Source of the DNA: Botrytis cinerea B05.10
Taxonomy: Eukaryota > Ascomycota > Leotiomycetes > Helotiales > Sclerotiniaceae
Length of the DNA: 64,000 nucleotides
Direction of reading: 5' to 3'
Assembly (NCBI RefSeq): GCF_000143535.2
Contig: NC_037313.1
Location: 565,501-629,500, forward strand
Position 1 is the stretch's first letter. Every line of letters begins with the position of its first letter. The translations under genes were made by a program, and so were the position numbers. Below, in pieces: positions 11,461-21,823 of the stretch. Under the pieces are notes generated by a model. The model worked only from the letters and a program-made list of their open reading frames with translations, made no database searches and was not told the origin of the DNA.

Positions 11461-12587
11461 ATGGTTGGTACAAATGAACTTCGAGCTGAGAATCTCTTCT
11501 CTATGAAGAATGATGTTTGCGTCATCACAGGAGGTGGAACTGGTATTGGATTAATGTATTCCCCCCCTCCTCTCTCTTCATATCTGGAGAATCTGTATTT
11601 GACTATGTGCTGATAATCAAACAGGGCAGCCCAAACATTAGCTGCAAATGGAGCAAAAGTATACATCACAGGTCGTCGAATGGAAGCTCTAGAAAATGCA
11701 GCCAAGCAACACTCTCCCACGTCAGGAGGTTCTATTATCCCGTAAGTTTCTGATCTAGTCTCCTTGTATAATATCTACCTATCGACAGGTGAGATAGCTA
11801 GACTAGGTAGCGTATCTGACCAACGCAAAACTCTAGAATTGGACCCTGTGACGTGACCAGCAAGAAAGATCTCGAAAACCTCGTTTCCGAAATCAGCAAG
11901 AAGGAGAAATACATCAGTCTCCTGCTCGCAGGGGCGGGGATTTCGGGGCCCAAAGCCGAGCCCAATTCCTCGGACGCCGTCGAGCTGAAGGATAAACTGT
12001 TCAATTCGGAAAGTTTCGAGGAATGGGGCACCACGTTCAACACGAACGTTTCGGCTGTCTATTTCACCACGGTGTGTTTTCTGCCGCTGCTGCAGGCGGC
12101 TCACAAGTTCCATGGGCGCATGTCGAGCTCTGTTATTGTGATTAGTAGTATGAGTGGCATTATGAGACATGCGCAGGGACATTTCTCGTATAATGCCGCG
12201 AAGGGCGCGACGGTGCATTTGAGTAAGCTGATGAGTTATGAGTTTAAGGAGATTGGAGTTAGGGTGAATAGTATTGCGCCCGGATACTTTCCGAGTGAGA
12301 TGACGACGGGGGAGAGTGATGAGACGCAGAAGAGTTATTTGGATGAGGAGAAGGTGCAGCAGAAGGGTCATGTGCCTATGCAGAGGGGTGGAAGGTATGT
12401 GTTTTATCTTTCTCTGTTTTTATTTATTTAAGATATCTCTAAGGTTTGAAAATGATGGAAAGCTAATGATATCTCTAGTGACGAGGAAATGGCAATGGCT
12501 GTGTTGTTTTTATCGAAGAATAACTATGTTAATGGAGAGATTATTGCGGTTGATGGTGGTGTTCTTTTGGATGTTCCGGGAAGGTAA
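11461..12587 (+). CDS. Short-chain dehydrogenase/reductase (classical SDR)
   Basis: An NAD(P)-dependent oxidoreductase of unknown substrate. The four exons, 11461-11555, 11625-11741, 11837-12394 and 12479-12587, give 292 residues. The Rossmann nucleotide loop is TGGGTGIG near residue 24, followed by the β2 segment VYITGRR, whose Arg residues suggest NADPH. The NNAG-like position reads LLAGAGISG, so this motif is degenerate. The catalytic set is VISSMSG (Ser) and YNAAK (Tyr and Lys), then VNSIAPGYFPSEM and the end VNGEIIAVDGG. Fungal proteins with this pattern are often labelled 3-oxoacyl-ACP reductase-like (RhlG type), but that name does not establish function. Exon phases close without error. 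Confidence 0.85.
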
Positions 12588-13020
12588 TTCATGAGATGAG
12601 ATGAAGTAAGATTGAGGGAGAGAGACATTCACATCGTACCTAGAAGTCGATGAGACAGAGATAGATAGACGTAATCAGGAGAACATAAATAAGCTTTTAA
12701 CGGCATATCATAAGAGTAATGGATTGTTGATTGCAAGTGAATAAGTCCTGATAAGTGATGTTGAGCAGAAATAAAAAAGTTAACTCGTCTACTCACTACC
12801 ATCGCTTAAAGATATGCATTCGTGTTTATGGCTGATTGATAGATGGAACATTGTTAGGCTTCAGATGATCACCTCTTAGGGCATGCTATGGGTTAAAAAT
12901 TGGAATACATTTGTCCGAACTTATCAATTTAATCCTCGGAACATTCAGCGCAGATTGTAGATTCATACCCAATAACGCTTAGACGGAATAGAACAGATAC
13001 CCCATTATCAATAGATTCAT
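12588..13020. other. Convergent intergenic region
   Basis: About 430 bp between convergent stop codons, expected to be 3' untranslated sequence. Nothing else recognised. Confidence 0.6.
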
Positions 13021-15507
13021 TCATCTTCCCCTCCCAAAAATCCCACTCCTCTGACCCGCATTACTTCCAAGCCACCCTGCCCACGCCTCCCCCTCCCCCT
13101 CCCGTTCCCGCTCCTGAATCTCCCTCGCAAACTCCTCATCCATCTGCGTCGCCTCCGCCACCAACTTCTCCCCCTCCCTCCTCAACTCCCCCGATTCCTC
13201 CAATAGCCTCTCCACTTCTCGCTTCTTCATCTCTCTCTCCACTCCATCCCCATTTCTCCCCCACTCATTCGAATACCCGCTCTCCAACGCGATCCCCAGA
13301 GTGCGAGCTTCGATTTCCTTGGCTGTCGCGCTAGCTAGGAGAGATGAAGCTTGCGCGTGGATTTGTGAGGAATTTTGCGCGTAGGGCGAGGGAGGGGGAG
13401 GGGGGAGAGGGATACAGGATCTGGGGATTTGAGGTGGAATGGGAGGGGAGTGGTGAGGGGGAGGAGGAGGGGAAGGAGAAGAGAGAAACGGCCATGTTCC
13501 TTCGTACATAGTAGCCATGTTAGGATTCTGTGCCCCGGGAAACGGGGCGTGGAATGTAGGGACGGGAAAATGGGGAAGCGGAGGAAATCTCGCGTTTGGT
13601 ATCTCGGGGATGTTGGGATAAGTGGGTGTAGGTGCCGAGGGTAGAATGTGTGGAAAATCTCTCTTGTTACATTTCTTCTCCATCTTCTTCCTCTCTTTCT
13701 TATCTCTTTTCGCGCCCTTTCGCTCTGCTTTCCGTGTGTTTTTTCGTTCTTTCCGATGCGCTTTCTTTAACCCCCGCTGTTCTTTGCGTAGAATCTTGCG
13801 GATGGTTTTTTGAGATTTCTGCTCGTCGTTGAATTTTCGGAGGAGATCTGCGACTTCTTTGCGGAGGTTGGCGAGATCTTGGCGAGATGCGGAGTTGGCG
13901 ATGTTGGGATCGGGATTTTTCTTGTTCTTGTTCTTGTCCTTGTTCTTCGCGGGTTGGATGTCGTGTTTTGTTTTCTGACTTGTTTGTTTCGTCATGGGGT
14001 ATTCGGGGTGGTGGAGCCATTCTAGTAGGGATTCTTTGGCGGCGGGAAGTTGGTCGTCGGGGAGCTGGTCGAGGGAGGGGAGGGAAACGAGGGATATAGA
14101 GGAGGAAGAACTGGAGGAGCTGGATGAGGATGAGGAAGATGAGGAGGAATGATCTCTCTGTTTTCCTCCTTGGAGATCGTGATAGAATTGTGAGCGTCCG
14201 CGGTGATACTCTTCAGGCTCGTGCCTTCCTCTGTGGTGATCCTGCGTGTTTGGACCACCTCTTCCTCTTCCCCATCCGTTCCTCCCATGCCACCCTTCTG
14301 GCTCTTGTTCCCATCCTCGATTGATCCCCGGCGCATGCATACCTCCTCTCCCCCTCCCTCCAAATCTATGACCTCCAATACTAACCCCATGCTCATCAGC
14401 TACAATCCCTCGATTACCACCAACTCGTAATCCCTTATCATCAGCAACAAACATATTACCAATACGCAGTCCGTTCGAGTCGGCCACAATACCATTCCTT
14501 CCAATTCGGAATCCCTCATCATCCGCAACCATAGAGCCTAATCTAAACCCCCGAACCCCTTGACCACACGGAGAACAACAACCCAAAAAGCCTCTCCGAC
14601 TTCGATTTCGCTCGGGAAAGCGTGACTCTTCTTCATCCGGTATCCAAGAGCCAGGCATGCTACTATCTCTTTCCCGAAACAACTCGGGCTGTTCCAAATC
14701 AATGCGAATAATCTCCAGTCCACGAGGAAGAAAGAATCCCAAGTTCCAGGTTTGGATCACTTCATCTACTTGTCTTATCCAATCCGTATTGGATGCAGTG
14801 ACGGGGTGACGAAGCGGACGAAGCTGTGCTTGAACTTCATTCATATCGAGTCTAGAATAATCATGTTCACCGAGCGTAAGCCTATGCATACGCTCGTCAA
14901 TTAATTCAGCTTTGAGCTTGCGGTCTGCAACATCGTTGTTGACATTGAGGGTGTGGTCAGGTAGCAAGTAGTTTACAAAGGTTGACCAATCTTGCTGTGT
15001 AATGCCATAGTCTGATGCGGAAGATGGGATGGGGATATCAACCGGTGTGCTTCTTGGCGTAACACAAATTTCATGTTGAGTAGTTCTTGGAGCCGAATAT
15101 TGCGGCGGTAATGGTCGTGACTCGAAGTAGTTGTGAGGGGAGAGATTTTTGCGATCGTTTTCCGAGTCTAGAATAGCAGGGAGTTAGTGAGCTATGCAAG
15201 ATCTTTAAAATGTTCTAACTTCAGACCAAGCTCTCCTATTCCTCTCCATGAAATACCTCTAGACGAGACGAGCGCGCCGTTTGGTCAAGGAGCTAAAATG
15301 ACTATGCTTACGTTGATCATCAGGCTCAGTTGGCGAGTAAGGAGGAGTATATATCAACGAATTATCAGTTGATGATGAATCTGACCGGGCTCTTCCATTC
15401 ACTCTAGATGCATCATCTGCTTCTGTCGTTGTGGGTGTTGGGATCGTAGTATTGGTATTTGAGAAGATATCGGTTTCGCTATATGGAGGAGGGGCAGTCT
15501 GATCCAT
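13021..15507 (-). CDS. Large low-complexity protein with VAD/G repeats
   Basis: Not recognised as a named family. Two exons on the minus strand, 15507-15312 and 15167-13021, join in frame to 780 residues. The first quarter has a proline/serine-rich N terminus, then a segment that looks globular (YGITQQDWSTFVNYLLP). A CC-x2-C patch (LGCCSPCGQG) precedes about five degenerate repeats of 13-15 residues with the pattern G-[FLV]-R-[LIV]-G...VADD (14553-14350). A Gly/Arg-rich stretch and a run of about 18 serines follow. Next come a Lys-rich basic helix (KKAHRKERKN...), a Pro-rich segment and an acidic coiled coil at the end. The repeat block resembles a small beta-repeat element, but that is speculation. 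The start at 15507 is the first ATG next to the conserved-looking MDQTAPPPYSE. A longer frame extends upstream. Confidence 0.75.
14350..14553 (-). repeat. Coding tandem repeats, G-[FLV]-R-x-G...VAD units
   Basis: Within the 780-residue protein, units GFRLGSMVADDE, GFRIGRNGIVADSN, GLRIGNMFVADDK, GLRVGGNRGIVADEH and GVSIGGHRFGG follow each other directly. DNA-level identity is modest, so the repeats are old or selected at protein level. Confidence 0.75.
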
Positions 15508-16142
15508 GGTTCCAAAACTATAGATCGCAGCAACGGCTAGAGAAGTGATGGTGGCAAGATGGTATTTTGACAACAACGAAGGATAGAGCAAGAAATGAAT
15601 ATTTGTATAAGATGTTAGGGAACGGTAATAGCTTGAGCTTTTCAACTAAAGCCAGCCTAATCGACTCAATAGAGCTATATATTCAGCCCTGTCGTAGATC
15701 AGCAACCCCACATCAGCAGTCATTCATATCTGCCAATCTCTGTCCCCCTTCCGTCTCACAGCATGCTTAAGCGAGAAGATAAGTCAATATTCTGCAAGAT
15801 TACGCGTTCGAACGAAGGCAGCCACGGTAGCAAGAGAGTCGAGAATGACTATTGGTACCAAGAGAGTTTACTGTTTGTTGATTGCATTACAAACGTCATT
15901 GGGATCCAAGTTGTTGATATCGATGATTCCGCCACTAAAGCTTGGCTCAAAGTACGAGTTCCGAACATCTTAGTTTGCAATACCTTTGAAACTTTCCATG
16001 GATGGATTCCTCGTACACTACTGGGCTCTAGAATCATACCAGCAGGGCCTATTTAATACCTCCCATCAGAAGAAATTCATAACATAGGATCAAATTGAAA
16101 CCGTAGAAGATTATTTTCATTTTTCAAACCACCTAATTACAT
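15508..16142. other. Intergenic region with a weak small reading frame
   Basis: About 635 bp between the start of the 780-residue gene and the stop of eIF2B beta. A plus-strand frame from a real ATG at 15763 to 16056 could encode 97 residues. It has no family resemblance I know and no clear promoter, so I do not call it a gene. Confidence 0.4.
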
Positions 16143-17615
16143 TTACAATTGGAGTTCTGGCTTATGAAAATTTATATCTTCCGGTTTATAGTGTTCTGCA
16201 ACTATCCTGTATAGATAAGACGGCGCATGGGCTCCTCTGTTGGGTTTGTTAGTAGTATTCATCGAGTTACATTGTGAAAACTTACAAGTTGGTAATATAA
16301 AGCTCAACTAAATCAGGGGAGACATAGTCGAAAAGAGGATTGTCGACTTCAACCTTATCTACAAACTCACCATCCTCAAACCCAACGACATTTCCAGGAT
16401 CGCCATATTCAATGAGCGATTCAAATTCGAAAGGGTATTCCGGACTGAGCTTATAGACACCGCTAACAACAATGACTGGAATTCGATGGAACTTTGCAGC
16501 TTTTGCTATTATGCGTGCCCCAGCTGCGGCTACCAATCCACCGTTAGCAATAACAGTATGGGTAGCCAAAATAACCTTGGTAACTCTCGGCATTACCGCG
16601 AATACTGCAGCATCTGTTATAGCAATAACTGTGATTCCAGCAGCCGAAAGTGGCTTTAGCATGGTTTCTACGTCCAAATCGTCATCGGCCTCTTGCTCCC
16701 CTTTTCCAGTAATCGTAGAATGAGTCGTAGAATGGTCATTTGGGTACGATTCAGCAACTATTACAATAAAATTTCTCTTCTCTGCGGCTTTCAGTAAGAA
16801 CTTTTGGACACTCCTTGAGGAGCCGTGAATGAGTATAACTTCTTTCTCGGAAATTTGCTCCTGCGCATAACTAGAAATTTGATCATCGACTTGATCGAGC
16901 TCCTCGATAATTTCCTCGATACCCTGTATGATTTCGGCCTTGAGATCCTTCGTGCTAGAGGCCATCTTGTGCGCAAGTGAAGTCATGTCTACCACAGATC
17001 TGCCATGAGGAGACGCGGTCCCTGGGGGCGTTGAGGCCGGCGAAGGAGCAGCGGAGAGGAGGTTGAACATTGATTGCTGCACAGGCATGTTATAATGAGC
17101 CGCATAGGACGTATGTGATGTCATTAGAGGAGGCCGCGAGCTGTGTGACGCCCTTGGTAATGCCACATCGCTGAAGCCCTCACGCATGGGCGAACCAATT
17201 TGACTGGTCGATGCTGAATCACTGACATCCTCGCTGCGATCCTCTTTTGCTTCGTCTCTGATCATACCTAAGACTCGGTGGACGATATTGCTAACAACCA
17301 TTTCCCTTGGTTGGGCTTCGATCAACCTTTGCCCTACTTTCCGAACCCGTTCCAAAAGTTTTGTGATATCCGTCCATCTTTGCTTTGCGACAACTTGGAG
17401 TAATAAATGAGCTGTGGCTATGGCGCATGATCTCGAAGTTCTTATCTGTCGTCGTTTCAAGAGTCTAAACTGTGTTAATCGGTTGTTGATTGAAGGTCAT
17501 GGAGAGGTACATACGATATCAAATTTTCTATGGATGACTCAACTGGCTGACTTTTTAATGATTTTAAGTATGCACCAAGGTTTGGCGCATACCCTCCACT
17601 ATGAACTGGAGGCAT
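16143..17615 (-). CDS. GCD7: Translation initiation factor eIF2B subunit beta
   Basis: A regulatory subunit of eIF2B, the guanine nucleotide exchange factor for eIF2, where it senses eIF2α phosphorylation with the alpha and delta subunits. The minus-strand exons are 17615-17515, 17464-16286 and 16236-16143, giving 457 residues. The N-terminal helical domain includes NLISLLKRRQIRTS. A Ser/Pro-rich insert follows, then the Rossmann-like domain with ILIHGSSRSVQKFL, ITDAAVFAVMPRVTKVILATH, NGGLVAAAGA and FHRIPVIVVSGVYKLSP. The last intron carries a perfect TACTAAC branch site, and its removal restores the family end (GAHAPSYLYRIVAEHY). The first acceptor choice (TTTAG) keeps the frame, while the alternative CAG upstream gives a stop. 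Confidence 0.95.
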
Positions 17616-18027
17616 GTCTTTTGTTGGCTTGGAGATTGGATGTGACAGTGAAAAATTTGGAGGTGGATGGATTTGGAGGGGAAAGATTTCGAGTGGTAAG
17701 TGACGGCTGGGTGGGTTTGAAGATGTCGAATATTTGTGCGAGTGAAAGCCCCTCGGTGATGCTTTGCTGTTTGGATTGCCAGTTTAGAGTTACTGATGCT
17801 GTCACGGTTACTGTCGAATTCGAATGCTTTCTAGTTGATGTCGAATTTGTGCAGGATAGGTACCTTGAGCGTTTTATCCCAACTTGTGTCTCGGTTTCGT
17901 AGAGCGTCAAAGAATTGTATTCGTTGAAGATCACTTTTTTGGCGGAGCTACTACTAGAATGCTAAAAGTGCGGGGACGGGTGACTCAGGATGAAGGAAGG
18001 AGATCATAGTTACCTTTCAACGCAACT

Positions 18028-18056
18028 CGGAAGATCCAAGATCCAAGATCCAAGAT
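18028..18056. repeat. Direct repeat (AAGATCC)x4
   Basis: Four adjacent seven-base units in the divergent promoter between eIF2B beta and NEM1. A simple repeat with no known binding factor. Confidence 0.75.
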
Positions 18057-18600
18057 CCGGTGCAAAAAGCAATACAAAATCAATAATTGTTCCTTTTTCA
18101 AGACAAGACAGACCCGGAACGGAATCGAACTGAATGAATACCTAGGTAGCTATCTCGCAACTTCACGTTTCCATTGATCTCAAATCGCGATGCATTGCCC
18201 TGCCCCGGCCGTACAGACCAATTCCACGACACGCACTCTCCTCTCTTACTTTGCAGACCACACCGGCCTTCTTTGCGTGAACGAAGACTGTCGACTCCGT
18301 GCCTAGGTAATCTCGGGGGGCAGGGTCCATCAAAGTGAGAAACCTCGCCATACGGAGGACAGCATGCAAAGTATCCCAACCGCACCTACCAACCGAATCC
18401 AAGCAGGAGGAAGCCCTTCCTCGAGAACTGTCTAGGAGTTGAACAGTGAGTTTGCATTAAGGAGTGAGTGCAGTGCGTGCAATTGGGACACATTCAACAG
18501 CCCGTATTATACTAGCATTCGTATCCATTCACTCATCAGCCATCGCCAATTGCGTTGTCCTACTTGTGAACATCCCTCCTTCCCGTTGTGTTGTTGGTGC

Positions 18601-18606
18601 TGCTGC

Positions 18607-18648
<42 letters not shown>

Positions 18649-18650
18649 AG
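18601..18650. repeat. Trinucleotide microsatellite (GTT/TGC)n
   Basis: Three TGC-like units lead into about thirteen GTT units. The array lies roughly 610-660 bp upstream of the NEM1 start, within or near its leader, so it is not in the modelled coding sequence. Confidence 0.9.
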
Positions 18651-19263
18651 ATAATACTGAGCCGTACTGTACCTGCTTGTTAGATATTAACACGGTTTCA
18701 TGTGAGAATTATAATTCGGCCGCTCACTCGCCCATCCTCATCTACTTTCCAACTTATCATTCCCCTCCTCCCTTCCCATTCCCATTCCCATCGACACTCT
18801 TTTTCCTATTCTCCCCTTCTTCCCCTTCCTCCATTTCTTTCGAGGTCAATCATTTTCTTCTTCTAGAACAGCGATTTCCGCCAAAAGTCTAGCTTGTTTT
18901 AATCTATTCTCCAAGATCCTATTTCGATCAGGCCAGCGACTTTGCCTTTGTACTTTACATATACCTGGACCGTACGGAGCATCCCATACCTACTCGAGCA
19001 CACTAACAACAATACGCTATTACGATATATCAATAATTCCCAACTTTCTCTCCTTGCCAAATTTCCATCCAAGCCGACGACGACTTGCGCGAAAACACCA
19101 TTCGGGATTTTAGGAAATTAACGCAAACATACTTTCCGAACCGAACTCCTATATCATAGACTTTTGGAGCTTTGCGCTCCTAGCGTTTTTAGTTGGGCTA
19201 TCGCGCATCTCCATTGTTTATGATCGATTGCTAGAAACCTTCCTCCATGGATCGGAAACCATT

Positions 19264-20881
19264 ATGAATTCTTTGAATATCCTCTCGGGGCGAGGCTCTC
19301 CTACACATTCTCCATCGCTTTCACGTTCAAATTCCCTGGGAAATGTATTGGCATCCGTAACTACGTCGGAATCTAGAAGGAATTCGCGGGAAGAGGTATA
19401 CAGCGAGGAGCCGAAAGGACTGGATCAGGAGGATGCGCCAGACTCGAACGCCGATGATGACAATACAATGCACGAATCTATACCACTACTACACAAAGAA
19501 GGCATGGCTTATCGTACAAGTGAGCATGTGGGAATAACGAGGATGTTTTATGACTCTATACGATGGGTGCTATCTACTCTTGTTGCGCCGGGGGTATACG
19601 TTATAGCTTGCTTGTATGATGAACGGGGTAATTTTGCCCCAATATTTCAATTTAGAAAACTGTTTGGTGGCACAACTGGACATTCAATCACACAATCGTC
19701 GGGAGGATCGCCCATTTCCGAGAAAAGTAGTATAGGTCATCTGGCAAACGGAAAGCTATCGGCGATACATGCACCCGCATCGAGAGATCCTCCGCCGAGT
19801 TCCTCGTCCTTCATCTCATCTGAGTCCGAATCAGATAACGACCGGCTCCTTAGCGAGACAGATGATTCTGCAACGAAAACTTTAAACCGTCAAACACGTT
19901 CAAAATCCTTGCAAAGTTCTGACGAGATCTCACCAGCGAGGAGATCCATTCGCATCAAGCTACATAACGATGAAAATTTGAGGCAGCGGAAGCACCGGAA
20001 GGCATCATCAACAACTACTCAGAGTGATGGATCCGGCGGCTCCATGTCCGCTACCGATATGGCTGCTGCGATGATGAAGTCACCTACGTCCCCTGCAACT
20101 TCCTCTCTCCTCATGACAAAATATCCACGAGCTCCAGCGCCACCCCGACCTCTCATACCTCGACGACAGCCGTCCTACACTCTTGACGCACCCGTGGGGA
20201 AACTCACACAGAAGACGCTCATTCTCGACCTCGACGAAACTTTGATACATAGTATGAATTATGGAGGTCGAATGAGTGCTGGCCATATGGTGGAAGTACA
20301 GATCACAAACCTCATGGGTGCAGGGGGCGCTGGTCCTCAACATCCAATATTGTATTATGTGAATAAGAGGCCATATTGTGATGAATTTTTGCGACGTGTA
20401 AGCAGTGATGTACATCACAGAGAAATTTCACTGACAGGATTTGCAGGTTTGCAAGTGGTATAACTTGGTTGTTTTCACGGCATCACTTCAAGATTACGCA
20501 GACCCGGTCATAGATTGGCTAGAACAAGAGCGTAAATTCTTTTCTGCGCGGTATTATCGACAACACTGTACCTATCGAAACGGCGCCTTCATTAAAGATC
20601 TCAGCTCGGTTGAGCCTGATCTTAGTAAAGTGATGATTTTAGACAATAGCCCTGTGAGCTATCTGTTCCATCAAGGTGAATGAATACATGTCAATGAGGT
20701 ATTGAATAGAGCTAACAATTGGATAGATAATGCAATACCCATAGAAGGGTGGATCAACGATCCCACGGATAATGATCTTCTACATCTGGTTCCCCTTTTG
20801 GAAGGACTCCAGTATGTGACGGATGTACGCGCTTTTCTTGCATTACGTGGTGGGGAGGATGGGAAGCATATGACTTCTTAG
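19264..20881 (+). CDS. NEM1: Nem1-type protein phosphatase (catalytic, FCP1/SCP fold)
   Basis: The catalytic subunit of the Nem1-Spo7 complex at the nuclear envelope and ER. It dephosphorylates the lipin Pah1 and so steers lipid flux between membrane and storage. The exons 19264-20397, 20447-20675 and 20727-20881 give 505 residues. The first 100 residues are Ser-rich. A hydrophobic stretch around WVLSTLVAPGVYVIACLY fits the membrane anchor. A long disordered linker leads to the phosphatase domain, with catalytic LDLDETLIHS (Asp 322 and 324), then YYVNKRPYCDEFL, LVVFTASLQDYADPVID, MILDNSPVSYLFH and DLLHLVPLLEGL. I chose the ATG at 19264 because upstream in-frame codons lack an ATG. The leader contains a GTT microsatellite. 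Confidence 0.93.
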
Positions 20882-21823
20882 GGAAGGAATGAGTTTGGAA
20901 TGTTACGTTCGGAAAGGAGTATAGGAATACTTCATGCATAAATATTTTAATGATACCTTTATATCAAGTCTCAACTACACAGCTGTCTCCATTGCCGCAC
21001 TGTGGTCTAGAGGTTTTGGTCTTGGAAAGGATGTGAAGTTTCTAATGGAAATTTTCAAGCTCCAAGCCAAGCGGACTAAAAGTCTCGGACATATAATCAT
21101 TGTACCAGCTCAATTTAATGTGAGGCTTGCAATAGTAGATGTCGTCCAAGGTCGTAGTATGTGTGTGCATGTTGTATATGATGGATGTGTATGCACTGAG
21201 TTCAAAAATCGACATCTTCCCATTGACGAATCATAATCCGAACCACCGATCAGCATCAGAAATCCTATGAAAATTAGACGGTTAAAGTTCATCTACGAGT
21301 ACGGGAACATGGATATGGATATGGAACTATCTAGATCATCAATAGACTTTCATGATCACTGTCCCGCGCTGCAACTAAGCGGATTCAATGCAAGCAAACC
21401 TGTATGTGCTGTATGTGTTGTACCATTATTTTGGTATTCACGCCACAACTAAAAAGTATTCCCTGTCCTCTCCGGAGAGAAGTGAAGAACTCTTATCGTG
21501 GTGGATAAGGATTGATGCTAGTCCGGATAAGGAAAGGCTTGAATCGAGCTTCATGATTGCGGGGTTCGGTTCTCCAATGGACTCTGTATCTGTCAGGCTG
21601 AACCTTTTTTTTTTTCGGAACCAACCATACCAAAATTTCTGCGGCTCAAATCCGACATCTCCATCATCACCACGCTGCCTACCATCTTCCACAACACGAA
21701 TTCCACTCAATTCCGACCCCGTTAAAACAATAATGCGATAGCAAAAAGGCTTAACATAACTTCAAGCACATCCTCGAATAGCTTCACTTGTCTATGCATC
21801 ATTGCCGGTAGCACATAAACAGC
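20882..21823. other. Intergenic region
   Basis: About 0.94 kb between NEM1 and RPC1 on the same strand. Short frames are present but none has support. Presumably the NEM1 3' region followed by the RPC1 promoter. Confidence 0.55.

Larger units (their letters stand above)
17616..19263. other. Divergent promoter region, eIF2B beta and NEM1
   Basis: About 1.65 kb. It holds four direct copies of AAGATCC (18028-18056) and a TTG/TGT trinucleotide array (18601-18650). The last several hundred bases are pyrimidine-rich and probably the NEM1 leader. No gene supported. Confidence 0.6.

Noticed and set aside
15763..16056. 97-codon frame upstream of the eIF2B beta stop
   Set aside because: Starts at a real ATG but is orphan, with an overlapping antisense frame of similar quality. 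No promoter signs.
18110..18140. AGTTCGATTCC on the minus strand resembling a tRNA T-arm
   Set aside because: One base off the invariant GG, and no D- or anticodon arm at the right spacing.
18098..18892. Frames over the GTT array, giving poly-Cys or poly-Val proteins
   Set aside because: Homopolymers are products of the microsatellite translated in three frames, not evidence of a gene.
20934..21236. 100-codon frame after NEM1
   Set aside because: It lies in the probable 3' untranslated region and has no domain or conserved feature.
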